Positions 12,559-24,300 of a DNA stretch of 64,000 bases are shown piece by piece. Made by a program: the position numbers and the translations under genes. The stretch is from Theocolax elegans. Taxonomy: Eukaryota > Arthropoda > Insecta > Hymenoptera > Cerocephalidae. The notes beneath the pieces are model-generated. The model ran no database searches and was not told the DNA's origin. It was given only the letters and a program-made list of their open reading frames with translations. The stretch spans positions 6,229,603-6,293,602 of the forward strand of contig CM047431.1 in the NCBI GenBank assembly GCA_026168455.1. The letters run 5' to 3'. The first letter of the stretch is position 1. Each line of letters begins with the position of its first letter.

Positions 12559-14627
12559 CAGATGGGACGACATCATGCTGTTCCTGCAGCACTTCCAAGT
12601 GGCACTCTATCTCAGGGAGGTCACCTCGAGTTACCTGACTGACCGTACTCTGCTCTACGACACCGACGACGGTGTGCACTCCCACAACATCACGGGAGGC
12701 GTGCCGCAGGGTTCGGTCATTGGGCCCCTACTCTGGAACGCTGTCTATGACGGCCTGCTTAGGCAGCAACTTCCGGAGGGAGTCTCGATGGTGGCTTTCG
12801 CGGACGACGTGGCGCTAGTGGTGGTCGCAAAGAGTGTCGAAGAGATCGAATATCTCGGAGACGTCTCTATAGAAGTGATCGCCACTTGGTTGAGAGACCA
12901 CGGACTTAGTCTGGCGGCGGAAAAAAACGGAGGCGGTGCTCATCTCTCGCACAAAAAAGGAGAGGACCGCCACCTTTACGGTAGGTAAAGAACGGATACG
13001 GTCGGTGAAAACGTTGAAGTATTTAGGGGTCACACTAGACGCGCGGCTGTCGTTCAAACACCATCTCGCGAATGCAGGCTCAAAGGCGACAAAGGTGGCC
13101 CGTGCGCTGGCGGGCATCATGCCCAACATCGGGGGACCCCAGCAACCGCGAAGGTCTCTCCTTGCCTCGGTGGTGAGCTCCGTAATTTTATACGGAGCTT
13201 CTATCTTGGCTGATGCCCTGAACAGGCACAAGAAGCTTTGGTGCTCCGTGCCAGAGAGCCTGCAGGATAGCTGCGCTAAGGGTGGCCCGGGCGTACCGAA
13301 CCGTATCTGACATTGCGCTCTCGGTGGTCGCGGGGACCGCCCCCTTCGACCTCCTGGCAGCCGAGAGAGCTGAAAGACACCGTGAGGGTGGGCGACGCCT
13401 AGGAGAGACCGCTACTTGTTCCTGGACGCATTCAACGCATGCATAAGAGAAGGTTGCTTCCCGGCCAGTGGAAGACGCAGAGGCTGGTACTCCTACCGAA
13501 GGGAAACAAACCCCCGGAGGAGCCATCATCTTACCGTCCGCTCTGTCTACTGGATATAGTCGGGAAGCTCCTGGAGCGAGTGATCTGCGCCAGGCTCGCA
13601 GCGGCCATCGGTCGGGCCGGAGATCTCTCCGACAAACCAGTTCGGCTTCCGAAAGGGTCGATCGACCATGGACGTTGTAGGCAGAGTTGTTGGTATAGCC
13701 ACAAACGCCATCAATGCTGGTCGGAGTGCAAGGCGGATGTGTGCCATCATCACCTTGGACATCCGGAATGCCTTCAACTCTGCCAGATGGGACGACATCA
13801 TGCTGTTCCTGCAGCACTTCCAAGTGCACTCTATCTCAGGAGGTCACCTCGAGTTACCTGACTGACCGTACTCTGCTCTACGACACCGACGACGGTGTGC
13901 ACTCCCACAACATCACGGGAGGCGTGCCGCAGGGTTCGGTCATTGGGCCCCTACTCTGGAACGCTGTCTATGACGGCCTGCTTAGGCAGCAACTTCCGGA
14001 GGGAGTCTCGATGGTGGCTTTCGCGGACGACGTGGCGCTAGTGGTGGTCGCAAAGAGTGTCGAAGAGATCGAATATCTCGGAGACGTCTCTATAGAAGTG
14101 ATCGCCACTTGGTTGAGAGACCACGGACTTAGTCTGGCGGCGGAAAAAAACGGAGGCGGTGCTCATCTCTCGCACAAAAAAGGAGAGGACCGCCACCTTT
14201 ACGGTAGGTAAAGAACGGATACGGTCGGTGAAAACGTTGAAGTATTTAGGGGTCACACTAGACGCGCGGCTGTCGTTCAAACACCATCTCGCGAATGCAG
14301 GCTCAAAGGCGACAAAGGTGGCCCGTGCGCTGGCGGGCATCATGCCCAACATCGGGGGACCCCAGCAACCGCGAAGGTCTCTCCTTGCCTCGGTGGTGAG
14401 CTCCGTAATTTTATACGGAGCTTCTATCTGGGCTGATGCCCTGAACAGGCACAAGAGCTTTGGTGCTCCGTGCCAGAGAGCCTGCAGGATAGCTGCGCTA
14501 AGGGTGGCCCGGGCGTACCGAACCGTATCTGACATTGCGCTCTCGGTGGTCGCGGGGACCGCCCCCTTCGACCTCCTGGCAGCCGAGAGAGCTGAAAGAC
14601 ACCGTGAGGGTGGGCGACGCCTAGGAG
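12188..14627 (+). repeat. Tandem duplication 2 inside ORF2 (unit ~1.22 kb)
   Basis: Bases ~12188-13412 recur at ~13413-14627. The join sits just after CGCCTAGGAGAGACCGCT and returns to CTTGTTCCTGGACGC. Again the copies differ mostly by single-base homopolymer indels, such as CCCGGCCCAGTGG versus CCCGGCCAGTGG and CACAAGAAGC versus CACAAGAGC. Confidence 0.9.
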
Positions 14628-14998
14628 AGAACCGCTGCCACAACCGATGGTCATTGCGGACCGTAGAGGAGTGGCAGCGGAGATGGGACTCAGCCAGGGA
14701 CGGCCGCTGGACCCACCACATCATCCCGCGGATCCGGGAGTGGGCGAGCAGGAAACACGGCTTTGTCAGTTTCCAGCTTACCCAGGTGTTGACCGGGTAC
14801 GGATGCTTCCGTAGTTACCTATTTCGTATAGGGGTCTACGGCAGTGCAGAGTGCCCGGCTTGTCCAGGGGTGGACGAAGACGTGGAACACGTCCTCCTAC
14901 GGTGTCCTCGTTTCAGGGAGGAACGGGATCAATTTCAAATCACTTGGAGCGGTCCCCTCACCCCTGAGGGCATCGGGGCGTGCCTGCTTGACTCCTAG

Positions 14999-15301
14999 GA
15001 GGGATAGAACGCGGTGGTAACCCTTTGTACGTCCGTAGTGGACAGGCTGGGTCTCATCAGAAGAGAAGAGGAGAGAAGAGTTGTGATAGCAACATTAGTT
15101 GGCTAACCTAGCCGTTGCCTCCCCCCACGAAGTAATGCCTTGCGGCGGTTTCCGCGGGGGAATAAAGGTAAGAAAAGAGGTGGAGTTTTAGTGGGTATGC
15201 CTATCGACACCCCTCGATAGGAGAGTCCCACACACGGGGAGTCTCGCATGGCTTCAGTCATGGTGCATTAAGCATTTCTCCACCTCTTCGGAAAAAAAAA
15301 A
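14999..15301 (+). promoter_or_regulatory. Element 1 3' UTR with closing stem
   Basis: The 3' UTR contains GCGGTTTCCGCGGGGG, shared with elements 2 and 3. A perfect 9-bp pairing joins GAGGTGGAG (15177-15185) to CTCCACCTC (15278-15286) just before the terminal A run. The same position in element 2 pairs AGGAGGTGG (16099-16107) with CCACCTCCT (16176-16184). In R1-like elements the 3' UTR is what the reverse transcriptase recognises, so this stem is a candidate recognition structure. Confidence 0.55.
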
Positions 15302-15319
15302 CACACACACACACACACA
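15302..15319. repeat. (CA)n tract between R1-clade elements 1 and 2
   Basis: Short uninterrupted CA dinucleotides directly after the A run of element 1 and directly before the truncated 5' end of element 2. Confidence 0.95.
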
Positions 15320-16200
15320 GCGTCGGTGATAGGCTTTGTCATCTTGTACGGAGCACCTATATGGGCTGATACCTTGAAAAGTAATACAAGTTATGGAGCC
15401 ACGTGCAGACGAGCCTGTCGGATAGCGGCTCTAAGAGTGGCCCCAGCGTACCGTACAATGTCGAACATCGCTCTCTCCGTTATCTCGGGTATTCCACCTA
15501 TAGACCTGGCAGCAAGTGAGGGAGCCGATAGATACCATGAAAGCAGGTGCACTGAAGATAACGCAGGAACTCAAGACCACAGCCAATGGTCCAGAAGGAC
15601 CTATGAAGAATGGCAACGACGATGGGACTCAGCAAACGAGGGTAGATGGACTCACCGCATCATCCCCAATGTTATGGAGTGGGTTGGACGGAAACACGGC
15701 TTCGTCACCTTCCATCTAACCCAGGTGCTTACGGGACATGGCTGTTTTCGCAGCTATCTACGCCACATGTGTACCAAAGCGCGGAATGCCCGGTGTGCCC
15801 TGGTATTGACGAAGACGTTGAACATGTTCTGTTTAAATGCCCGAGATTTAGCGATGAACGTGAGGAATTTAGAATAGCTTGGTGCGGACCCATGACGCCA
15901 GAAGGTTTGGGTAGGTGCCTAGTGCAGTCGCCGCAGGGATGGGAGACGGTGGTAATCCTAGCCACCACAATCATCGAGAAGCTGATCTCCATGAGGAAGA
16001 AAGAAGAAAGAAAAATGACGTAATTGGCCAATTTGGCGAGGACTGTTTCCGCGAAGTAATGCTTAACAGCGGTTTCCGCGGGGGATGTAGAGTCAAAGAG
16101 GAGGTGGTTTTAGTGGGTGAGGTCCCCACACTCCTGCCATTAATATTCATGGCAGGGTCGGCTGGTTAGAGCTTTCCACCTCCTACCACATAAAAAAAAA
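15320..16200 (+). mobile_element. R1-clade element 2, 5'-truncated
   Basis: Only the last part of ORF2 and the 3' UTR are present. The protein begins in the region after the RT domain (ILYGAPIWADTL, CRRACRIAALRVAPAYRT), matching element 1 residues around ILYGASIWADALN. A frameshift near 15770 moves the C-terminal knuckle (CPVCPGIDEDVEHVLFKC) to another frame, which stops at 16023. The 3' UTR has the conserved GCGGTTTCCGCGGGGG and closing stem, then a poly-A run into CA repeats. The 5' truncation is typical of incomplete target-primed reverse transcription. It differs from elements 1 and 3 by many substitutions, so it is an independent insertion. Confidence 0.85.
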
Positions 16201-16218
16201 CACACACACACAAACACA
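16201..16218. repeat. (CA)n tract between R1-clade elements 2 and 3
   Basis: CA dinucleotides with one CAAACA interruption separate the A run of element 2 from the 5' end of element 3. Confidence 0.95.
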
Positions 16219-16288
16219 CCGTGCCGCGTTTGCTGGTCTCGCATCGTGGCGCCTCCGCAGGTGGTGGATAGGGAAATGCTTTCCAGAT

Positions 16289-17602
16289 ATGGATAGTACC
16301 GAAAACATCAAATATTCGGGGCGAACTACAAACCAGATAGGGGAAGGCACCCCGAAATTAAACCAATTATGGATATTAGGGTTAAAACAACACTACCCCA
16401 AGCGGGCACGGCAGTCCTGTCAAATCCTGCCACTGATTCCGATCGGGTGAAAGCCCCGGTGGTCAGTGCTGGTCATCAAATGCTACGTGTGATGTGCCCC
16501 CGACTGGGATGTCGAGTGACGCTGACAGAGCTTTCCTCCTTTATGGCGAGCGCAACAGGCAGGGCTCTTAATGAATACGCGCTGGTGAGCAGTGCTGAGT
16601 GCTCGACAGCGCCGAAAATTAAAATGGCACATGCACGTAAGGATGAAATATGCCAAACGTCACCCATCTTCCGCGCTGAAGAGCGTCAAAGGAGGCTGGT
16701 GGAGAGGGAAAGGCCCTCACCACATCAGCATTCCCCGGAGAAAAGGAAGAAGGGGTCGAAGCAGCCCACTAACAAAAATGGGCCAGCAGATGTTTCGATA
16801 TCCGTTCCTAAGACCGGTGGGAACCAGTCAAAGGTCCCTGACTAGGCTACTATAGTACGCAAGGGCAAAAAGAAAGAGGCTCAGCAGAATACGCAGCTGA
16901 AGCAAGCCAAGGATGTCGGAGGACCGCCAAAAATGTCCAAGAAACCTAAAGCGGTCGTAAAACTAGCTCGTCCCGACGCCATTAAGATTAAAGTGTCAGG
17001 AGGGCGCGCCTATGCCGACATCCTTTGGCAAATACGGGCCGCGCCAAACCTAAAGCCGCTGGGAGTAAGAATCTCCCGTATCCGGCGTATTGATCATGAA
17101 CGACCTGGCGTAGGAACTCCAGATCTCGAGGCAGCGGTCTCGTCCACATTACGTGGGTTAGCAGAGGTCCAGATGTTGACCCACAAACAGTTTATTACTA
17201 TAAAGGACATGCACGAGGCCACGACGGCGGAGGAAGTGGCAGAGGCAATCTCTGACGTAATCGGACCAAATATGGTACCTTCTGGAAATATAAAGCTTAG
17301 AAGGTTATAGGGAGGCACTCAAATGACCAGTAATCCTTCTTCCCGAATCGGCAGCAAAAAAGCTGCTACAGAATGGGAAGCTTCGGATCGGCTGGGTCAA
17401 CAGCAGGGTTCGGCTCCGCGAGCCGATCACGCGTTGTTACCGATGCCACGAGGTCGGTCACTTCGCAAAGGCTTGTAAAAGCGCAGTCGACAGATCATCG
17501 CAGTGTTTCGGGTGTGGCCAAGAGGGCCACAAAGCAGTGGATTGCGCGGCGGATAAGAACATAGCCACGCCTAGGGTTGAAGCATCTGACAGAAATGGTT
17601 AG
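16289..17602 (+). pseudogene. Element 3 ORF1, gag-like protein
   Basis: The start at 16289 is homologous to the element 1 start. Protein similarity to element 1 runs throughout (QAG.AVLSNPATDSDRVKAP; NKNGPAD.S.SVPKT.GNQSK), but the frame is interrupted, for example by a stop after QSKVPD near 16845 and a shift near 17310. It retains a central stretch (EERQRRLVERERPSPHQHS) that element 1 has lost. Two CX2CX4HX4C knuckles, CYRCHEVGHFAKAC and CFGCGQEGHKAVDC, lie at about 17436-17545. The stop at 17600-17602 overlaps the ORF2 ATG. Confidence 0.8.
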
Positions 17603-20190
17603 GGTGCTACAAATCAACCTAAACCACTGTACTGTGGCCCAGGATCTGCTGCCACAGTTGGTCAGAGAAGAGCAGGCCGACATTGTTATCGTCAGCGAGG
17701 AGTACAGGGATCTCATTGAATCGAAATGGGTGAGTGATGCCACTGGCAGAGCGGCCATCTTGGTATGTGCAAACATGCATGTATCCGGAAAAATGGCCGC
17801 TCCCCTCCCCAATTTCACCTGGGTGGAGGTGCGGGAATGCGAATATACAGTAGTTACCTCCCACCCAGTGAGAACATCGACGGATTTCTGTGATCCCTTG
17901 ATGCCATCGTTACTAGTGCAAGGTCCTCCCGATTGCCAATAGACATCGGAGTGGATTTTAATGCCTGGGCGACAGAATGGGGCAGTACGAAAACCAACAC
18001 ACGTGGTCGCACACTCCTCGAGGCCTTTGCGATTTTGGAGTTGGAGATTGCCAACACTGGAACACCTCCACTTTTACCAAGGCAGGGAGGTTGACTATAG
18101 TAGACCTAACCTTCATCGATCCCAGATTAATGAAGAGAGGGTTTACCTGAAAAGTTAGTGATCACTACACGGGGAGCGACCATCAAGCACTCGTGTACCA
18201 GCTCCAATCGACGATCAGCAGGGCAGCAGGTCCGAACAAAAGCTTCCAATACAAGAGATGGGTACCGTCTACCTTCGACCGAGAAATGTTCCTCTGCTCC
18301 ATAGCAGAAGTCGCTGTCAAAGGAACACCGGAAGAACGAGCCGAGGAACTCACGCGTGCCATAATAGCGGCTTGCAATATCTCTATGGCCGGGAAATCCA
18401 TCCCTCGTGGCCGTCCACCTATTTACTGGTGGAATAAGAATATCGCAAAAATACGCCGTGAGTGTCTGCGGACTCGGCGACTGCACCAGAGAGCTCGGAA
18501 CCAGCCGCGGTACCAAGAACTAACCGCGGCCTACGCAAGTGCTGGCTCAAATTTTGCGAGGAAGTAGATCGCGATCCCTGGAGTAAGCCCTACAATATGG
18601 TGATATATAAAATCAAACCCAGGAGCGCCTCAATGCCATCGTGTCGACATTTTCTTGACAGAACGGTGCGCCACCTATTCCCACTACATCAGGAACGGGC
18701 AGCCGAGACAGGCCTAAAGGGGACCGTCAGCTGAAAATGGCTGCCAGGAAACGATCCATCCGTGACTCCTGGGTCTGATGGAATACCTGGCCCGGCCATT
18801 AAGATCGCTGCGCTGAATGTGCCACAATTTTTTGCGGACATATTTAGTGCTTGTTTTCACATCAGATGCTTCCCAGCGTGGTGGAAGGTACAGCGGTTAG
18901 TGCTTCTCCCAAAGGGGAGCCAATTACCTGAGAAACCATCCTTTACTGTCTACTCTATTTGTTGGATATAGCTGGGAAGCTATTCGAGCGGCTCATTTGT
19001 GCCAGGCTACAAGCAGCCACTGGATATCTGCAATGCCTTCAACTCGGCTCGGTGGCACAACATTATGTTGTCCTTGGAACAATTAAAGGTGCCGCTCTAC
19101 CTACGCAAAGTCATCTCGAGCTACCTCACAGAACGGATCCTCCTTTATAACCCCGAGGATTGCGCGCACTCCTATAATATCACCGGAGGCGTGCCACAGG
19201 CTTCGGTTTGCGGCTCCTTCTCTGGAACATTGTTTACGACGGACTGTTTAGACAGCAGCTTCTAGCGGTGGTGATGATGGTGGCCTTTGCGGACGATGTG
19301 ACTTTGGTCACTGACGCAAGGAGCATCGATGAGGTAGAATTCCTTGGAGATATCTCTATTGCGGCAGTAGCTTTATGGTTGAGCACCCATGGTACCGAGG
19401 CGGTACTTATCTCCAGAACGAAGCAAAGGAGGTACGCTACCTTTACTGTAAATGGTAAACCTATAAGATCGGCGAACACAGTAAAATACCTAGGAGTCAT
19501 CTTGGATGCGCGGCTAACATTCAAGGAACACCTGCAGAGTGCAGGGTCGAAAGCCGCAGGAGTGGCTAGAGCTTTGTCGGGCATAATGCCCAATATCGGA
19601 GGGCCAAAGCAGCCACGTCGAGCCCTCTTAGCGACAGTGGTATACTCGGTGATTTTATATGGAGCCCCGATTTGGTGGGATACCCTAAGAGGTAACCTAA
19701 TCTACGGTGCATCCTGTCGGCGAGCCTGCAGAATAGCCGCACTAAGGGTGGCTGACGCTTATAGAACCGTGTCAGATATAGCCTCTCGGTGATCGCGGGA
19801 ATTCCTCCCATCGATCTTTTAGCGATAGAGAGGGCTGATACGTACAGAAAAGGTCGGCGTACCTTAGAAAACAGCATTGAAGTAGCACGTGGTAGTAGCA
19901 GTCGGTGGTCAAACAGAACCATCAAACTATGGTAATAGAGATGGGATTCGGCAATCGAAGGTCGCTGCACCCACCACGTTATCCCAGATGTCACCAAGTG
20001 GACGAGTAGGAAACACGGACTCCTCGCCTTCCACCTGACCCAGGTGCTTACCGGGCATGGGTTTCTTCGCAGTTACCTGCACCGCATCCGTATATACGGG
20101 GGTGCGGAGTGCCCGACCTGCCCTGGAGTCGACGAAGACCAATTTGCGGAAGAAAGGAGTGATTTCCAAGGAAGGACCAAACGTGGCATG
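17595..20190 (+). pseudogene. Element 3 ORF2, endonuclease-reverse transcriptase
   Basis: It starts MVRVLQINLNHC at 17595, in an ATGGTTAG overlap with ORF1 like that of element 1. The endonuclease core is present but altered: the usual GGDFNAW reads as G-V-D-F-N-A-W near 17947, and SDHQALVYQ is kept near 18176. RT pieces include IAGKLFERLICARL, CNAFNSARWHNIM, GGVPQASV (G to A in the PQG motif), FADD at 19286-19297 and KYLGVILDARL. A deletion removes the QFGFRKGRST block, and a second deletion removes the middle of the C-terminal knuckle (CPTCPGVDED is followed at once by QFAEE). At least five frame changes make it non-functional. Confidence 0.85.
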
Positions 20191-20360
20191 ACTGCCCCTC
20201 TCGAAGTAATGCCTCACGGCGGTTTCCGAGGGGAGGAAGATCAGTCGAGAGGAGGAGCCCTAACAATACCAAAGGCAGGGTGGTTTTTTTAGTGGGTATG
20301 GGTTACGCTGACCGAGTCCCACACTCCGTGCGTAAAGATTTTTACCGCCTCCTCACGAAA

Positions 20361-20378
20361 CACACACACACACACATA
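20361..20378. repeat. (CA)n tract, 3' flank of R1-clade element 3
   Basis: CA dinucleotides grading into TATACAT; the right remnant of the original target microsatellite. Confidence 0.9.
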
Positions 20379-21314
20379 TACATGGGCTATTTAACGTCAA
20401 GTGGTATCATGAAAATTTTAAATCGCACCAAATTTTGAGAACAGGCTGGAATTATCTTCCAGAAAATAGAATAAAATTTTTAGGTGTTACAAATAAATTG
20501 ACTGAGAGTTATTCCACTATAATAAACGGAAATTTTTCAATTTTTTGAAAAAATTGCTATTTTCAAAGCCTTTAATCTGAAAATCTATTGATTTTTTTAA
20601 AAAACATAACGTACAACTTTTATTCAAAATAATCTTTAGAACTTATCTACCTAGATTATAATTCATAGATATAAACTCTCGAAAGAATAGGACATCCGGA
20701 AATTTTGATTATCAAAAAAGGCGGCCACGCCACAATTGATTTTGATCTAACACCGCTCAAATGATCTCATTTTTCAAGAGCTTTCAAATAGCGGTGGTTA
20801 GATTATTGGCCAAGACCACTGGTGAAAGTTATGCCTTAAAATACATGAAAATTAGTGATTTTATGAGGTTTATGAGTGTGTGCGCGTGTGTGTGCTTTTT
20901 ATTTATATTACTTGTTTTCCGAAAGAAAAACGTAAAATACATTTATTAAGTTATTTATTATAATAATATAAACATATTTTAAATATAATTAAACGTTATA
21001 AGTAGATTAAATATTTTCAAAATAAAAAAAAAAGTACAACATATTTTTATTGATGTTTGATCTGAAAATTTAATTTACTATAATTTTCTACATTTTAAAT
21101 TTATACTTTTATTCTAATAATTTCTTGTATAATTCTAAAAAAATAGAGAATAAAAAGTAAATAATAAAATAAATAAAAGGCAAAAGTAGGCAATGGTTAT
21201 TTAGTTATTTAAATATATTACATTTTAATTTGAAAAAGTTTTTGCTGTTCAAATTTGGACAAAAAACACGTTTTGTCGCAATAAAACTAATTGTATCGTT
21301 TTTATAGAAAAATT
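20379..21314. other. AT-rich region, no gene seen
   Basis: No supported coding frame, repeat end or RNA gene. The short TG-rich run near 20876-20893 is low complexity. Confidence 0.5.
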
Positions 21315-24300
21315 TTTAATGGACGAAATATTTATTTTAAAATAACAAATCTTTTATCTATTATACACTTAACGCTCGGAACAATATTTTTGAAGGTAAA
21401 CATAAAAAAACGGTTAAAATCATGAAAAAAGTACTAAAATTCACGTTTTTTGCAATAAATCAAAATGTATTATACGTACACAGAAACGTTAAAAGAATGA
21501 AATGTTTGTCTCAAAATAACAAAAATTTTTCCTATTTTATATTTTACGCTTAAAACCATATTTTCTAAGATAAAAAAGAAAAACGGTCAAAATAACGAAA
21601 TAAGTACAAAAAATCACGTCATAAACGCATAATTTGAAGTATTTTTTTTATTATTACTTCTTATGATGTATATTATATTTTGTAATATTAGGCCACAAAT
21701 CTCGAGCTTTAAGAAAATTAATAAAAATTGAATTGACGCAGGTGTTTTACCCAATAGGCGAGCTAGTTATACATAACATTAATTGAATACTGATTTTCAA
21801 AATTTAGTTTTAAAGGTTTACTATAAGATGTGTAAAGAACAATATTTATTTTTTGATTTAAAAAAATAATTACATTTCGTTAGCATTACCAATTTAATAA
21901 GAGTGATATCATAATTTAAAAATTTTAATACCGAGTTACTCAAATTCAGGGGGTCTCATACTCAATTTTTACCGACCGAGCCAATAGACTGATAGTATGG
22001 TTGAAAATTACTTCAATATAGATGAATATAAATAATATCGACAAACTAGAAGATGGGTGCCCTTTCTTTTGTGGACATGTATCACTGTACAAAGATTCTA
22101 TTTATTATATTGTGGCATTGAAGACAAAACCTTGTATGAAAATCCCTATCTACGGCGTTTACACAATGATATATTTGTACAAGGTTTTCTCTTACACGCA
22201 TCAATAACTTGAAATTTTGTATAGAGGTAAATAATTATTAAACAAAGGGCAATTAAGCAAAACTGTTTGTTTTGCATAGTTTTGCAAAATTAAAAGTAGT
22301 TTTATTACCACTATTAAAAGAATATTTTACGGTAGATGGCAGTGCGCACGAATTATGGCAAGCTAGAGCAGCCACTACCGACATCACACATGCGCGTTTG
22401 TTTCTATGAAATTATGAAATTCTAAATACGTATATCAACTCATCAGATATCTCATATTATGACCAGTTGAATCTATGACGTGGCAATTTGAACTGTACAT
22501 GTAAAAGAAAACGTACTACTGCAGGAATTTGGCATATCTATCGATCGAACCAAGAAAGCGGAGCAAAAATCGACTGGCGAGCCGTGCTCCGCTCCCGTGG
22601 GTGCTGTTATTGTTGTACTTGGGTGTAATGCCGTTTTCACTGCTAGAAAAACCGAAGATTCGATGGAATTGTAGACACTTCGTGATGGTATCCATAAGAT
22701 TCTTAAACACTTATATCGTACCTCTCAGGTATGAAGAATATTTTGAAAAAAAGAAGCTCAGATACCTTAATTTGATCAAAATTATACAAGAAATAAAAAT
22801 TTTACGAAATTTTGGTCTAAAGAATCATCAAATTTTAATGCTAAATTTTCGTTAAATTTTATTAACACAGACATACATATTCACGCTTGGCGCATGCGTT
22901 GGTGATTAAGAAACAGTTGCACCATTATCTCTCTCTCACTCTCTCTCTTTCACAACCGGACGCTATGTCTATGTGCAATATTATTTTTATGGTATGATGA
23001 GTGTTGCTATTATAGCAAGACGGCTGCAAAGTATTCTGTATCTCGTCTTATATGCTCACTCTTAGAATAAAAAATATTATTGCCCCTTGCTCTGTACTTC
23101 GTTTACGCGCAGACATTCTGCGCGCGCACCCGCTGGTTAACAGTTAATCTAAAAGAGTGGTGCAACAATTGTAGCCACGAGGATGCCGCGCTTTTTTCGG
23201 CCTAATTGTTAAACAACCGGTAGGCAACACGCGTTTAAACATGTTTATTTTTAATATCGGATCGACCAACAGTCACCGCTGAACAGTGCATGTGTACGCT
23301 GCGGCTGTCTGTCTGTATATACATAGTGTTTTGAATATTACATCTGCTTATCCGTAATTCGAAACAGAATTGCAACATAATCAAATTTTGTGTACAGTAT
23401 AGAAAGTGTAAAGTTGTGCAAATTAGTGGCAGTGAGAAGTTTAAGTGGATTGGTCTGATCTTCAAACATTCACCAAATACACAGGCAAAATATAGTCGTC
23501 ATTTGGAGGTTATTAACGTAAAAATCTGTTGCTGCTTCTTGTATTAGGTAGACTACACATGGAACATACAAGTTTACTGCTACTTATGTTGATGTTACTG
23601 CTAGTACAAGTGTTTAATGGACGAAATATTTATTTTAAAATAACAAATCTTTTATCTATTATACACTTAACGCTCGGAACAATATTTTTGAAGGTAAACA
23701 TAAAAAAACGGTTAAAATCATGAAAAAAGTACTAAAATTCACGTTTTTTGCAATAAATCAAAATGTATTATACGTACACAGAAACGTTAAAAGAATGAAA
23801 TGTTTGTCTCAAAATAACAAAAATTTTTCCTATTTTATATTTTACGCTTAAAACCATATTTTCTAAGATAAAAAAGAAAAACGGTCAAAATAACGAAATA
23901 AGTACAAAAAATCACGTCATAAACGCATAATTTGAAGTATTTTTTTTATTATTACTTCTTATGATGTATATTATATTTTGTAATATTAGGCCACAAATCT
24001 CGAGCTTTAAGAAAATTAATAAAAATTGAATTGACGCAGGTGTTTTACCCAATAGGCGAGCTAGTTATACATAACATTAATTGAATACTGATTTTCAAAA
24101 TTTAGTTTTAAAGGTTTACTATAAGATGTGTAAAGAACAATATTTATTTTTTGATTTAAAAAATAATTACATTTCGTTAGCATTACCAATTTAATAAGAG
24201 TGATATCATAATTTAAAAATTTTAATACCGAGTTACTCAAATTCAGGGGGTCTCATACTCAATTTTTACCGACCGAGCCAATAGACTGATAGTATGGTTG

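Larger units (their letters stand above)
9439..14998 (+). pseudogene. Element 1 ORF2, endonuclease-reverse transcriptase (internally duplicated)
   Basis: ORF2 starts at the ATG at 9439 (MIKVLQINLNH), overlapping the end of ORF1. Endonuclease motifs are visible: ISEEF (catalytic glutamate region), GGDFNAWATDWGS, and SDH at 10024-10032. Reverse transcriptase motifs follow: SSYRPLCLLD, QFGFRKGRST, the palm LDIRNAFNS, GGVPQGSVIGP, FADD (12797-12808 and again near 14020), and KYLGVTLDARL. A C-terminal CX2C...HX4C knuckle (CPACPGVDEDVEHVLLRC) lies near 14852-14905, and the stop is at 14996. The frame is broken by tandem duplications at 9686-12558 and 12188-14627 and by a poly-A frameshift after LSLAAEK that is shared by both duplicate copies. 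Confidence 0.85.
7984..15301 (+). mobile_element. R1-clade non-LTR retrotransposon, element 1 (CA-repeat inserted)
   Basis: The element begins after the CA tract with CCGTGCCGGGTTTGCTGG, has two overlapping frames (a gag-like ORF1 with CCHC knuckles; ORF2 with endonuclease, reverse transcriptase and C-terminal CCHC) and ends in a short A run followed by more CA repeats. Gene order, a DNase-I-like endonuclease and strict target choice are features of the R1 clade. Within that clade, elements targeting AC-type microsatellites have been described (Mino in AC repeats, Waldo in ACAY repeats), and this element fits that group by location. Without its two internal tandem duplications the parental length would be about 4.7 kb. 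Frameshifts make this copy inactive as sequenced. Confidence 0.85.
16219..20360 (+). mobile_element. R1-clade element 3, near full length, decayed
   Basis: It starts with CCGTGCCGCGTTTGCTGG, matching the 5' end of element 1, and ends CCTCCTCACGAAA followed by CA repeats. It is about 4.1 kb long. It diverges from element 1 by many real substitutions as well as indels, so it is older or belongs to a sister subfamily. Both ORFs carry several frameshifts, and ~150 bp of the RT domain is missing near 19028. Its 3' UTR retains the GCGGTTTCC motif and a 7-bp closing stem (20249-20255 with 20348-20354). Confidence 0.85.
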
